A stretch of DNA of 64,000 nt. It comes from Metarhizium brunneum (Eukaryota; Ascomycota; Sordariomycetes; Hypocreales; Clavicipitaceae). This document shows positions 11,034 to 22,552 of the stretch, in pieces. The notes under the pieces are model-generated. The model had not been told where the DNA came from. It was given only the letters and a program-made list of their open reading frames with translations, and made no database searches. The position numbers and the translations under genes are program-made. The first letter of the stretch is position 1, and every line of letters begins with the position of its first letter. The stretch is taken from the NCBI RefSeq assembly GCF_013426205.1, contig NC_089422.1, positions 5,580,001 to 5,644,000 of the forward strand, written 5' to 3'.

Positions 11034-13499
11034 TCACCTCCCCTGCCTTCTCTTCATGTCCTCCTGCGCCGACGTCACGATGCCCACCGCCTCGGCAACC
11101 ACGTCGTCACCCGTGCGCCACGTATACAGCGCAACGCCCTGGTGATCCAGCTGCTCGTGGGCCCGGGCCAGCCTCCTCCTCCACAGCTCGAGCTTCTTGT
11201 TCGCGCCCTGGGCGCCCAGCGTCGGCGAGCCAGAGGGCGTTGACGATCCTGACCGCGATCCGGAGCGGTAGTAGCTGAATCCAAACGACGGCGGGGGCGC
11301 AGCAGCCGACGGCGGCAATGGTTCAAAGTCGACGTCGGTATTGGACGATGACGCCCCTCTGCCAAAGAGACGCGGGCTGATGCTCTTAAGTCCGGATCGA
11401 CGTCTGGGCAGCGGAGGAGGGGCAGGCTCCTGTTCCAGCGGCGCAGGTGTTGACGAGTCCTCCGTGGTCTGGGCACCGTCTTGGCCTGCGCTGAGTATGG
11501 TCGTGAGAGGCTGAAGGCCAGCCGCCCCGAGGCCCTGCGGTCGCTTTGGTTTAGGCGGCGGCATGTCGGCTTTGGCACCGCCATTCGACGCGTTGACATG
11601 CGAGGGTGCGCTTCGCAGCGCAGCCGGCTTTGCTGGTCGAGGAGGAGGCGGCGGCTTTCGTCCAGCAAGCGCGCTCGTAGCAGCGCCGGCTGGCCGACCC
11701 AAGTTGGCCATCTTGACCTGCGCAAGCGCCGCGGCTTCATCCAGCTTCACCTCTTCGGGCTCATCGGAAAAGTCAATCAGCGTTCCCATGACGGGTCCCG
11801 AAGCTGCCTGTGTTTCACCAACGGCACCTGGCGCTGAGTTCTGCCGGCTTGCCGACTTGACGCTTCCCGACCTACTGTAATCCAGCGTCATGCTCGATAT
11901 TTTACCATGAGTAAAGTCAAACGCGGCATCAAAGTATCCGGCTGCCTCGGGTGTGGTCACGTCCCGGATGAATATGGCCAGGACACGGCCAGGGTTGGCC
12001 AGGGCCAGTTCCGTGTATACTTCGAGGTCCGCCTCGCCACTGTCGCCGACCAGAAGGAACTTTCGATGTGGGAAGTCCTTGACGAGGCGGTTCAGGGTGG
12101 ACTTTTTGCGCTCCGCCACCGGTTCAAATATCCCCTGCAGCATGCCACTATACTGCTTCAGGTGGAGGGATCCCGCGGGCAGGCCGGCAATCTTGAAGAA
12201 GCTAGCCAACACAGGGAACAACTGCCACGGGCTGTTGGAGCAATAGTGCATGCTCACGCCCAGCCGATGCATATCTGTATACCACTCCCGCACCCCCTCG
12301 ATTGTCATGCCGTCGAGATCTCGCACAAACGTGTTGCGGAAAATTTCCCGAGCGCCGGCTGATATGTTGGAGCGTTTGATTGTATCGTCAATGTCGCTGA
12401 TCAAGCTGACGCCTGCCGGTTCCGTGATTTTGACTTCTTGCGTGGTCGACAGTTTCTCGTTTGCGAGCACTCTAACATGCGTGGGGATGAACTCCAGAGC
12501 TGCTCGAATATTGAAGTGGCCGGCATCGTCTGTCAAGATGGTCTTGGATTGGGACTTGGTATCATTATAGAAGAAAATAGTGATGGGCATGGCCACCAGA
12601 GGGTTCGTCAGGAACGGAGCCACGCGAGCCATCAGGTTGGCGTTTGCCACTGCCAGCTCCGCATCAGTGAGCTCGCCCAGACCAGACGGCTGTCGAGCCG
12701 GCATGCTTGGGCTTGGTGGTGCGGAATCAGGCGTGTAGCTGCCGCGCCGTCCAAAACGAGAAGCCGCTTCAACACCTAGTGTGTTGGGATCTTGCGACGG
12801 TTCGCTGTAGCCTCCTGCGTAGGCGACTCGTTTTTCCTCCTGTCCGCGCTTCTCAATCATGGCCGCCTTCTGTGCAATCTTTTCCTCGTCGTGGATTTCA
12901 GCGTGTATTTGATGCTGCGTCTTGGGTTCGCCACTAGCCGGTCCGTATCCTTGATCCGTCTTGGGGGCCGATATCCCGCTCAATTGGCGGGCCAAGCCGA
13001 TGAGAATGCGATTCCTCCTTGTCATGGGACCAACATGTGGTGAGTATATCCAGCCCCTAACATCAACGTCGACAACCGCTTTCTCATCCTCGTGCTTCTC
13101 CCACTCTTGCCGCCACCACTCTTCATTCCGTAATTCCGGCTGATCCACCGGTTGCTTCCGCGGCATTCGTGTCCAATCTTGTTTGATGTGTCTCTTGGCA
13201 TATGACGGAAACAACACCATCTGTTCGTTTCCCTGCGAGGCAATGGCAACATCCGGGAATGCACCGGGAATGTGAGTGCTCTGGTCCATTGCAAAGTCGT
13301 CGATACCTCTGCCTCTCGATTGCACATACGAGTCCCGCAGTTCCGTGACAGCTTGCTGTCCGCTGCGGTATAGGTTTCCTGCCATGGCCGCGAGCTTCCT
13401 CCGCCTGTAACCTCTTTCCCCTCTCTCCCCAACGTCCTGCGATGCATCACTTGTGCCGGGGCCATAACCGCTGGCCGTCAGCCCCGCGAAGGAGGGCAT
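11034..13499 (-). CDS. APP1: App1-like phosphatidate phosphatase (DUF2183)
   Basis: A single exon encodes 821 residues from the ATG at 13499 (MPSFAGLTASGYGPG). The frame stays open for 136 codons upstream, but that part is Arg-rich and lacks family character, so the internal start is preferred. The HAD-type catalytic motif DIDDTIKRS starts at residue 369, followed by the DUF2183 core with WQLFPVLASFF and FLLVGDSGEADLEVY. Yeast App1 is a magnesium-dependent phosphatidate phosphatase that acts at cortical actin patches during endocytosis. The long C-terminus holds proline-rich stretches (KPPPPPRPAKPA and APPPLPRRR) that fit SH3-domain binding, as expected for an actin-patch protein. Both catalytic aspartates are present. 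The family call is strong; the start and N-terminal boundary are less certain. Confidence 0.9.
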   Translation of the reverse strand: MPSFAGLTASGYGPGTSDASQDVGERGERGYRRRKLAAMAGNLYRSGQQAVTELRDSYVQSRGRGIDDFAMDQSTHIPGAFPDVAIASQGNEQMVLFPSYAKRHIKQDWTRMPRKQPVDQPELRNEEWWRQEWEKHEDEKAVVDVDVRGWIYSPHVGPMTRRNRILIGLARQLSGISAPKTDQGYGPASGEPKTQHQIHAEIHDEEKIAQKAAMIEKRGQEEKRVAYAGGYSEPSQDPNTLGVEAASRFGRRGSYTPDSAPPSPSMPARQPSGLGELTDAELAVANANLMARVAPFLTNPLVAMPITIFFYNDTKSQSKTILTDDAGHFNIRAALEFIPTHVRVLANEKLSTTQEVKITEPAGVSLISDIDDTIKRSNISAGAREIFRNTFVRDLDGMTIEGVREWYTDMHRLGVSMHYCSNSPWQLFPVLASFFKIAGLPAGSLHLKQYSGMLQGIFEPVAERKKSTLNRLVKDFPHRKFLLVGDSGEADLEVYTELALANPGRVLAIFIRDVTTPEAAGYFDAAFDFTHGKISSMTLDYSRSGSVKSASRQNSAPGAVGETQAASGPVMGTLIDFSDEPEEVKLDEAAALAQVKMANLGRPAGAATSALAGRKPPPPPRPAKPAALRSAPSHVNASNGGAKADMPPPKPKRPQGLGAAGLQPLTTILSAGQDGAQTTEDSSTPAPLEQEPAPPPLPRRRSGLKSISPRLFGRGASSSNTDVDFEPLPPSAAAPPPSFGFSYYRSGSRSGSSTPSGSPTLGAQGANKKLELWRRRLARAHEQLDHQGVALYTWRTGDDVVAEAVGIVTSAQEDMKRRQGR

Positions 13500-14702
13500 C
13501 TTGTTCGAATTTAAAGACCTCGGCGCTGCCGCCTTGACATGTTTGAAGGGCAGCCGCAGTCGTCTCCGCGGGCTGCTTGCGACACCAGTAGCACGAGAGG
13601 CGGAATGAGAGTCTCGAGCACCGAGCAGAATCCTCCGGCTCTGCCTCGCGACCAGGTCCAAAACGCGACCCTTGTTCGCGCGTTTAACTTGGCGACGGAC
13701 CAAGTAACGGTAAATACGGGATTGAAGCTTGAGCTTGACAAGTGGAAGCGTGTCCAGGTGGAAATCAAGCAAGCGTTCGCGGTACCGATCTCGGACAGCC
13801 TGCGGGAACAAATATCGAACAAGGCTCTGGCTATGGCGGGGATGCGGGCGAAGACGGCCAAAGAAGAAGAATCGAAACGGCGCCAGTTTGTTGGAATTAT
13901 AAATCAATAACTAATTCTCTTCCTTTTTATGTCCTTGCTACCCGGCTGGTTATATAGCTTATTGATACAGGGTTATTTATACAAGCCGGCCTTCCTGTTG
14001 GCTGAGTGGCGAAAGGGTGTCAAATGCTCAAGTTGGCGCACATGCATGTCCCGTCCTCAAGCACCCGTTGCTTGGCCCGGCAATCCTCAGACGAACCACG
14101 TCTTGACGGGACCTGCGGCTGCTTTCAACGGCAATGAGATGGGATAATAGGGCCACCGGCTCGTGCATGGGGCATCAGAGAGATGCGCGGTGATGAGAGC
14201 ACCTGACTCTCGTCAAGTGCGTGTGGCCACGGCACGCTGGTTTGATGAGGTGCGTGGTCTGTTGCGTGCGCGAGTGTCTGGTCCAGCCAGTTCCCAGAGT
14301 GTAACGCGGTGACAGGATGGCCGGGATGAGCAAGACAAGGGGTGATGGCGTAGGGCAGAGTGTGTGTGACTGCGATGGCAGAAGCTGGCCAAAGACAGTG
14401 AAGAGCCCTAGCTCGTGACTGCGTTTGCTGGATGAGAAGTGAGAATGAGAGTGAGAATGAGAGGATGCTTGAGTCCTCTCGCTTCACGCCCCACTTGGGA
14501 CAGCCGAGGGTGAGCCACACACAGTCACCAGGAGTGCTGATGTAATCAGCTCATCAAGTTCAAACATCTACTCCGTACTGTAGTCGATACCATCCATACA
14601 CACACAACTCGCCATTCCCAATGCAAAACATGCCGTGTGCTTATATAACTACAGTACATGCAATGCGACTGTCCTCTTGATTACCGCGTCTACCTCTCTA
14701 CT
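13500..14702. other. Intergenic region upstream of the App1 gene
   Basis: The App1 promoter and the 3' flank of the DRS1 gene should be here. A short GAGAATGAGA-type simple repeat lies near 14440-14463 and the 9-mer TACTCCGTA at 14569-14577. No further gene is supported. Confidence 0.5.
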
Positions 14703-17095
14703 TTACCGCTTGCCTTTGCCTTTACCCTTTGCCTTCACCTTCGCCTTCGCCTTCCCAGGGCCCTTGCCCTTGTGCGCCTCGGCATCCCCTTTGCCCTTCT
14801 TCCATAACCTCCCCTCTGATCGCATGGATTTGGCGTCAAGCGTCTTCTTGTCCTTGTTACTCAACTTTCCGCTACCCTTTTTCTTCAGTGACTCGCGCAA
14901 ACCATTCAGTTCGTCCTTGCCAGCTTGTTTGGCCTTCTTCTTGTCGTGCTCCGTCTCAAACCAAGTCCTCTTGGGTCTTGACTTGATTTCTGCCTCGTGT
15001 TCTATCAAATTTTCGCCCTTCTTCACTTGCATCTCTGCGTGTGCCAGTTGCCTCTCCTCCTTTTCTTCCTGCATAATTTCGTCAATCTCGTCTTCCATGC
15101 CGTCGATTTCCTCTTGAAGCTTGTCTGCATCAGCGGGGGCGATGACTCTGCTCGTAATCTTTGCGCCTTGCGCCTTTCCAGCCTTGACCGCAGCCTTGAC
15201 AACTTTGCGATCGCCCTCGGCTGCCAGAGTCACAGCTGTGCCCTTTCGCCCCGCGCGAGCCGTACGTCCAACACGATGAACGTAAATTTCGAGCGATTGA
15301 GGTGCTTCGTAGTTGATGACTGTGTCGACGCCCTTGATATCCAAACCACGCGAAGCCAGATCTGTAGCCAGCAGATACGACACTTTACCATCTCTGAATG
15401 CTTCAACACTAGAAATACGCTATAGAGTAGCCAGTTAATATCCTAAAATCGTGTACTGTTGAAAAGGGCACCACTAACCTGTGATTGGTTCATGCTACCA
15501 TGTAACTCGGAGCATGATAGCCCCAGCAGACCAAAAATGATGCGCGCCCTGTGAGCTTCCTTCTTCTGGCGGAAGAAAATGATGACCCTCTCATGGTAAA
15601 AGGTCTTACAAAGATGTGCAAGATATCCCATCCTCTTGTCTTCTCTCCCTGGTCGTAGTCGAACAAACTCTTGTACCAGTGTGGTTACAGTCTTCTTTTG
15701 CGAATCAACCATGAGCCGCACTGGCTTGTTTAGCCCAACCCGGATAAGACTATCAACAGTTGAGGTCATAGTCGCCGAGAACAACATGGTTTGTCTTGAT
15801 TTGGGCAGTGTTGTGAGAATCTCATTCAGTTCGTCGGCGAATCCATCCTCCAGCATGCGATCGGCTTCATCCAGAACCAAGATTTCGACAGTGTCGACGT
15901 TGAAACTGGCCGAGTTCCTCATGTGATCAATAAATCTTCCCGGTGTGGCAACAATGATATCAGGCCGCAGACGAAGCTCAACCTCTTGTGCCTTTAAGCT
16001 GAGACCACCGACAGCCAGGGAGAATTTGATGTCAGTATAGCGAGCCAGCTTTGTGCCCACATCGTGACACTGCATTGCCAATTCACGGGTGGGGGTGAGA
16101 ACGACGACACGAGTGGTCGGGATTTTTTTAGGGCGGAAGAGTAATCGCTCCAGAATAGGAACAAAAAAGGCACCAGTTTTGCCGGAACCAGTAACGGCAC
16201 CACCAACAAGATCCTTTCCCATGAGCGCGATAGGGATGGTTTTGGCCTGAATAGGAGTGGGCTTGGTGAAACCAACAGCGGCGAGGCCACGAAGGATCGG
16301 CCGAGACAATGACATGCCTTGGAAGGAAGAGAGGTCCACTATCTTGTCCGACTTTTGCCGTTCTTCGGGAGCAAAGAATTCGTCTCGTTTTGCTTGCTCC
16401 TCGGCATCTTCTTCATCGTCGGTGGCATCAGAGGCGTCATCCTCAGGGTGAGCCTCCGGCGTAGCCACAGAGTCGTCGTCTGAAGCGCGATCGTCATCAT
16501 GGTCGTCTTCATCAGCATCAGACTTGTCCGAGGCATCTGTGTCCTCTCCATCGCCGCTTCCGTGTGCTTCTTCCTCATTCTCTTCGTCCTCGGAGTCTGC
16601 ATTCATTCCAAAGGCATCATCGGCCAGCACCTCATCATCGCCGTCGTCCAGAGCCATCTCCAAGTTATCCTCAGTCTCGGCTTCCTGGTCGGCATTTTCC
16701 AAAGTCTCACCGGCCTTCCCATTCTTCTTTTCTCTTCGTCGCCGAATAATCTCTTCCAGGTCAACACCCTTCTTCTCGGTCATCCCCTTCTTAGCACCTT
16801 CAAATCCCCAGCCTTCGAATTCCTCATCGCCAAACTCCCCAGCGTCGTCTGCGACGAACTCAAAGTCAGAGTCCATGGCGTCATCGTCGTCATCCTTGGG
16901 GCCCCAGATGCCCTGAGGCTCCTCTTCGTCAGATGCCTCATCGTCTTTGCCAGCCTTTTTCGGCTTTTTGCTGGTCTTGGTCTTCTTTTTGGGTGGGCGA
17001 ACGGGGGCATCTTCCTCTTTGAAGGGATCCTCGTCGTTGTCGGAAAGTGTCGTGATGAAATCGTCATCGACTGGCTTTCTTTTCTGCGGCGCCAT
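14703..17095 (-). CDS. DRS1: DEAD-box RNA helicase Drs1
   Basis: Two exons (17095-15479 and 15419-14703) with a 59-nt intron give 777 residues. The first 270 residues are highly acidic (Asp/Glu runs), typical of nucleolar Drs1. The helicase core follows: Q motif GFTKPTPIQ, Walker A AVTGSGKT (about residue 299), PTRELA, VATPGR, DEAD (about residue 409), SAT, then [10 protein letters not shown] and [10 protein letters not shown] in the second domain. The C-terminus is Lys-rich and ends in a Lys/Gly repeat tail. In yeast, Drs1 is an essential ATPase for 27S pre-rRNA processing and 60S subunit assembly in the nucleolus. The intron falls between the two RecA-like lobes and restores the frame from MNQSQ to [12 protein letters not shown]. 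All helicase motifs are intact, so the gene looks functional. It is divergent from the EB1 gene across about 620 bp. Confidence 0.95.
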
Positions 17096-17715
17096 TTTGA
17101 TAATCCCAGCAACTCCTATACAACGGTATATTGGGGATATCGGGAGGAAAGTGGTTGTTCAGAGCTACAGGTCTAAACTACCTTTGGCTTTTGTCTCCTC
17201 TGGCGGGAAGCAAAAATTCCCCAACGGCTGGTTCCTGGGGCCAGTGGTTCGCCCATGGTTTTTCTGCCGGGTTGAGCTTTGAAAATTTTGGCGGTGAGGG
17301 GGAATTGCCCAGTTGGGCAGTCACCGAGCTAGGCCGTTGCTCTCGGGGCTCTCAGGAACAAGACGCGACGAGAGGCACCCGGTGTTTTCCCGACCGCCAA
17401 CAGTTCTCTTTGTCTGAGTGCTCAGGGTCCACGGTTGATTGGACGACGCTTGTCTGTTCCAGACTGACAACTTTTAGTAAACGATTAATTTCTCCAGCTC
17501 CCCTTTATCGCTGCCTTGTGCACATTGCCTTCCTTGGCACAACAGCATCTTCTTCGGCTTTTTATTTATTTATTCTTTTGATCTGCCTCGATACCCGCTG
17601 CTTCTCCCGATCTGTGGCTTGCTTGTTGCCACCGAACTGCGCAAGTTCCCGAGTTTTCCATTGACGGAAGCCTCGCACAAGCACGCCCGTTCCGCCAAAC
17701 AAACAGACAGTCGAC
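17096..17715. promoter_or_regulatory. Divergent promoter region, DRS1 and BIM1
   Basis: About 620 bp lie between two divergent start codons. The sequence is T-rich toward the BIM1 start. No specific operator could be recognised. Confidence 0.5.
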
Positions 17716-18751
17716 ATGGGTGAATCCAGGTTGGTAGCAGCGCGCGCCGGATCCCGCAGCACGTACGGGCAGCCACTTACTAACCGCATGATACAATCAG
17801 ACAAGAACTTATCCAATGGCTCAATAGCCTTCTCCAGCTCAACATGACGAAGGTCGAGCAATGTGGCACTGGGTGAGTCCTGACGGCTGGATGGATGTTA
17901 CCCCTCCCCCACTCCATGATGCAAACACGATGGAGACGCACGACGATGCCAGCAAAACGAACACCATGCGGACCAGAACGGAATACCGTCTAACCAGAAT
18001 TTCTATGCGGATAGTGCTGCTCTGTGTCAGGTTTTCGACAGCATTTATATGGACGTGCCCATGTCCAAGGTCAAGTTCAATGCCAATGGCGAATGGGCGT
18101 ATGTGCAGAATTTTAAAGTGTTGCAAAGTATGAATGCCATCCGAGTCCCTTCCCGGCGTAATAGTGCCCGGGAGACATCGGTTCTGCGATTACATGTGTT
18201 GACGAACTGGATCAGATTTATTTGCCAAGCACCAAATCGACAAGCCGATCCCCGTCGAGGCACTCATCAAGTGCAAGATGCAGGATAACCTGGAGTTTCT
18301 GCAGTGGACCAAGAAATTCTGGGATCTAAACTTCCCCGACCACGACTACGATGCCGTTTCACGGAGAAAGGGAGGGGCTCTCCCCAGCAGTAACTCTGCG
18401 GCGCCCAGAGCTCCCGTCTCAGTTGGCGCTGCTCGACGAGGCGGTGCTACTGCTGCTGCTGCCCCGCGGGTTGCTAAGGCTGCAGGTGCTGGCCCTAACA
18501 CGGTTGCTCTGCAGGCAGAGAATACAACACTCAAGGAGACTGTTACAGGCCTTGAGCGGGAGCGAGATTTTTACTTTAGCAAGCTTCGCGATATTGAGCT
18601 TCTGATTCAGCAGGCTGTTGAGGAGGATCCTGAGATCGAGAAGGCAGAGGATGGTCTGGTCAAACAGATCCAGCTTATCCTGTACTCCACGGAAGAGGGG
18701 TTTGAAATTCCTGAGGAGGGCGAGCCGCTTGATGACCAGGAGACATTCTGA
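17716..18751 (+). CDS. BIM1: EB1-family microtubule plus-end protein (Bim1/Mal3)
   Basis: Four exons (17716-17729, 17801-17872, 18015-18127, 18216-18751) give 244 residues. Exon one is just 14 nt (MGES plus part of an Arg codon) and its donor is GTTGGT. The splicing is supported by exact restoration of conserved EB1 residues (MGESRQEL, TKVEQCGTGAALCQVFDS, NFKVLQNLF). The N-terminal calponin-homology domain (residues 1 to about 105) binds microtubules. A basic Ala-rich linker follows, then the EB1 coiled coil and four-helix region (about 150-215) with FYFSKLRDIELL. The acidic tail ends in ETF rather than the usual EEY/F. EB1 proteins track growing plus ends and recruit CAP-Gly and SxIP partners; they guide spindle positioning and polar growth. 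Length and domain order are normal for fungal EB1 proteins. Confidence 0.95.
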
Positions 18752-20110
18752 GCGCTGCTAGATATTGCATGTTCATGTTATATGGAGGGGGGCTTAGGGT
18801 GGACATGGGGAGGAGTGGCACTCAGGGCTGTGGACTCGGATGAATGGGCCGAAGCGGGAAAATGGCGATGCGGTTCTGCGGCTGTTACATGACGCTTTAT
18901 GACTGGTATTGATGAGTCAATGAGGGGGGCTGGATTCGCGATATACCTTTCTTCTCTAGAAGATGTTATCAGACTGCCCAAATAGATCAAAGCAATGAAT
19001 GATGTTGGACAGGTAATGAGCAGAGTTAGAAACTGACACCTGGGGTTCGTGTACCAAGTACGCGGTGACTGTACTGTTTCGTTCGCGTTTCTCTCGAAGC
19101 GATGTGGGCCCCAAGTGTGGACTTGATGGTATAGGGTACGAGCAAAGGTGAAAATTGGCGTCGGAGTTTCGTGAGTTCCAGCTTGGTCATTGTGAGGGTT
19201 ATTTAAAAAAGGACTGTCTTGTTGCTTTGGAGTATTTCTGAGGGTGATACAAGCTGCATTCCGCTGAACACGCTGTTTGGGGAGATGAATGGAGTTGGTG
19301 AAATAAGGTCAGGTGCCTACAAGACGTACCAACAATTAAAGGACCCAAAAATAAAAAATAAAATCAAATGACAGAAACCAAGTCTACCTCCAGCTAGCTT
19401 GTTTTTTTTTTCCCTTGCTTGTCTTCGTGTCATCTGTGTTCGCCTGCTCTGCTGCCCACGATGCCCGATCACGTTAACCGAAACAAGGACTGTGTCGCAT
19501 GCCCAAGTCATTCACAGCAGTAGGCGGGAGAAGAGCCATGATGATGAGCCGTACTTGACTCAACCTGTCACGGCCATCCAATGGTGGCTAGCTTAAAACC
19601 CCACATCAGCTGCTCTAGAAGGCAGACCCAGCCAACCGGGTCTCAGGGTTTGAAGTTGAGCTACGGAGTAGGCATAGCCTCTCCACACTGGGGGTTTGCC
19701 ATTTCTAGTCTGGTCGGACTGCTTTAGTCGAGATGCTTGCATCATCGCCGCGCACTCACTTCACCAACTTGATGACCTCACAAGTCACAACGATATCTTG
19801 GCAGGCAGCGAGACTCGAGCCTTTCACGGAGTATATTTTTGTTCCGGTTCTAGATCGAGTACTTTGGACTGCGAGTTCACGCATTCTATCTGTCGAATTG
19901 TTTGACCCGTAGTACGGGGTGCTGACGTTCAGAGGGTGACGCAGCTTAGGCCAAAGGGAACGAACACAAACCATCAACATTCTTTGCCGTCTTGACACTG
20001 AACCACTCGAAAAAAAACCCCGACGCACGCTTACTCGAATTTTATCGCGGCACATCATAGAATAGAATTGCATCACGGGAGAAGACCCAACAAACACACA
20101 GATTGCGGCC
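18752..20110. other. Intergenic region between BIM1 and VAM7
   Basis: The 1.36 kb hold the BIM1 3' flank and the VAM7 promoter. The 9-mer TACGGAGTA occurs at 19662-19670. Short ORFs are unsupported and no RNA gene was seen. Confidence 0.5.
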
Positions 20111-21211
20111 ATGGCTCCGCCACCCGAGATTGCCATCCCGTCCACGAGTGTCTCTGAAGATGTCGGTTCCAAACCATACACACTGTACAACATCACGCTC
20201 CGCCTACCCCTACGGTCGTTTGTTGTGCAAAAGCGCTACTCGGACTTTGCAAGACTTCACAACACGCTCGTCCAACAAGTCGGCGTGCCACCGCCGGAGC
20301 CCCTCCCCGGCAAGCACTGGCTCAAATCTACCGTGCGATCACCAGACCTCGCGAGGAACCGACAAATTGCCCTGGAGAAGTATCTACGGACGATTGCAGA
20401 GACGCCGGACCGGCGATGGAGGGACACCTCTGCCTGGCGGGCGTTTCTGAACCTGCCCAGCACCAGCACTACCAGCTCGGCGGTGTCGGCGTCGGGAATG
20501 GCCAGACCGGCCGCCACGGGAGCAGCAGATCCCCAGACATGGCTGGACATGTACAGAGAGTTGAAGCAGAACCTGAACGAGGCAAGACAGTGTCTGTCAC
20601 GGAGAGACGCGGCATCAGACAGCGGCAACAGCACAGCAGCGGCAGAGGCGGGCTCAGCAGCGAGCAAGGTGCTTTTCAAAGCCGGCATCCTCGTCACCAG
20701 CTTATCAGACGGCCTCCGCAAGATGCAGGAATCCAACAGGCTGGGCGAAGGCGAGCTCCGCCGCCGCCGAGATCTCGTATCCAACGCACGCATGGAGCGC
20801 GACGGCCTCGAGAAACTATCCACCGCCCTATTCACCGCATCGGCGTCGGGCAGCAACCCCCGTAACGGTGGCAACAGCAGCGTCAGCGCGGCCGCCGCCG
20901 ACGAAAAATCAACCCTTCTCAAGAGCGCCCGCCCCACGACGGGCCGCGTCCTCGGCGCACCGCTCCCCGAGACGGCGCAAACCAGGGAACTCGACAACGA
21001 GGGGGTTCTCCAGCTGCAGAAACAGGAAATGGCCTCGCAGGACCAAGCCATCGACCAGCTCGCCGATGTTATACGGCGCCAAAAGGCCATGGGCATCCAG
21101 ATGAAGAACGAGGTCGATGCGCAGACTGAGATGCTGGCCGCGCTGAACGGCGATGTGGACAGGGTGAATGACAAGCTGGGCGTGGCTCAGAACCGGATCA
21201 AGAAGCTGTGA
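20111..21211 (+). CDS. VAM7: Vam7-like vacuolar Qc-SNARE with PX domain
   Basis: A single exon encodes 366 residues starting MAPPPEIAIPS. Residues 5 to about 120 form a PX domain (VQKRYSDFARLHNTL, then PPPEPLPGKHW and the helix LARNRQIALEKYLRTI), which binds phosphatidylinositol 3-phosphate on endosomes and vacuoles. A middle helical region follows. The last 65 residues form a SNARE coiled coil (QDQAIDQLADVIRRQKAMG to QNRIKKL). There is no transmembrane anchor, as in yeast Vam7, which is held on the vacuole by its PX domain and by the HOPS tether. Its role is homotypic vacuole fusion. PX plus C-terminal SNARE is diagnostic of the family. Length is close to that of other fungal Vam7 proteins. 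Confidence 0.92.
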   Translation: MAPPPEIAIPSTSVSEDVGSKPYTLYNITLRLPLRSFVVQKRYSDFARLHNTLVQQVGVPPPEPLPGKHWLKSTVRSPDLARNRQIALEKYLRTIAETPDRRWRDTSAWRAFLNLPSTSTTSSAVSASGMARPAATGAADPQTWLDMYRELKQNLNEARQCLSRRDAASDSGNSTAAAEAGSAASKVLFKAGILVTSLSDGLRKMQESNRLGEGELRRRRDLVSNARMERDGLEKLSTALFTASASGSNPRNGGNSSVSAAAADEKSTLLKSARPTTGRVLGAPLPETAQTRELDNEGVLQLQKQEMASQDQAIDQLADVIRRQKAMGIQMKNEVDAQTEMLAALNGDVDRVNDKLGVAQNRIKKL

Positions 21212-22552
21212 CTAGTCTTTATGATGGTCGTGGTGAGGATCATCATGGGGACGCTGGAATCCGTCGTCTGGACGGTGTGGATGGGCAGGAGAGTTTCCGA
21301 GGGGCTCGGATGGCTTGTCGACGTGCTGCTGCACATTTTGGGGCTAGGCTAGGCGGGCCAGTGAGATAGATGCGTGCTCTTTCTATATCCCGGCGTTCTT
21401 TTTTCGTTTCCCCCGATTCATGGGCGAGCGCTTGCCTCCTGGAAGGGTAAGCGAGGGGTTTGCCGCGCCGTGCTTCTGATGGATTGAGTGATTTAGGTAG
21501 GTAGCATTACGGCAGAGTAGCAACATGGATATCATTTATCAGGTTAAGGAGATTTGCAGATTCAAAGCAGTGAATAGCCGGCTGACTAGGGGACGCGATT
21601 AGGGGAACGCCACTGACATATCGACAGATGATTAAATTTGGCACGGGACTTTGAGAGTATCTTTTGCGTATGGCCGCTCTTGAAAAAAAGATGTGAGAAA
21701 ATTGTTGGAGCGGTATGCACAGTACGTCTTGGACGACAAGTCATGGCAGCCGTTGGATGGTCGGGTGGTATGTACATACAGGGCTGAATGATGCCTACTG
21801 GTGTCAATTGCGTCCTCATTCAAGCCCAACGTTGGATGGGCTGATAAATGCACGGGCTGCTGAAGGAAGCCACGGGTTCACAGATCAGTACATACGCCCA
21901 TGACTCTTGCACTTCATGTTGGTCGACAGCACCACGAAGTATTTTCTACGTCACATGTGCACTGTTACCTGCTTGTAAGCTGCATGTGGGATACATATGT
22001 ATTGTCCGCGTCCAAGCGGTACATATGTGGTTTGTGGGGAAGCCGGCCTGTCTCTGGCTTCCGGCTGGTTGCCGCCAGCCCAGGCAACAAACAACCACCA
22101 CCAATACACTTGACATGTACCCAACTCCATGTTCGCCCTGTTTTTTGTTGGTTCTTCATGCCCTGTTGGCCCTCGGCAAAGACGCTTATCAAAGTGTCCA
22201 TGTCTGCCTGATGTTTCCAGAGCAGCACCATCCGTTGGCTCGACCGGGATTGTCGTATTTCTCCGCACAATGATGAAATTCTGGCCAGCCCATGCCGCGC
22301 ATCGGCTCGTCTTCGTATCAGAACGCACGGTTCAACTCCCATTCCGGACCCTCGAGTTGGCCAGATGGCCGTCATGAAATGTTCCACCCGTTCGGGGCGT
22401 ACAGCTGCACCACGTCGTTCGACCAATATCTGGATCGTGATTTTGATTGCCTATATGAAGGACCAAGTGGTTGACCATTTGTCAACAGCGATCGAGCCTT
22501 GTGTGTATCTTTCGCTTTTGTTCTCCAAGGTGTACGGAGACTTGTTTTCACA
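21212..22552. other. Gene-free region downstream of VAM7
   Basis: Only short overlapping ORFs without conserved character are present. It probably holds the VAM7 3' UTR and the promoter of the small gene at 22553. No repeat or RNA gene was recognised. Confidence 0.5.
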
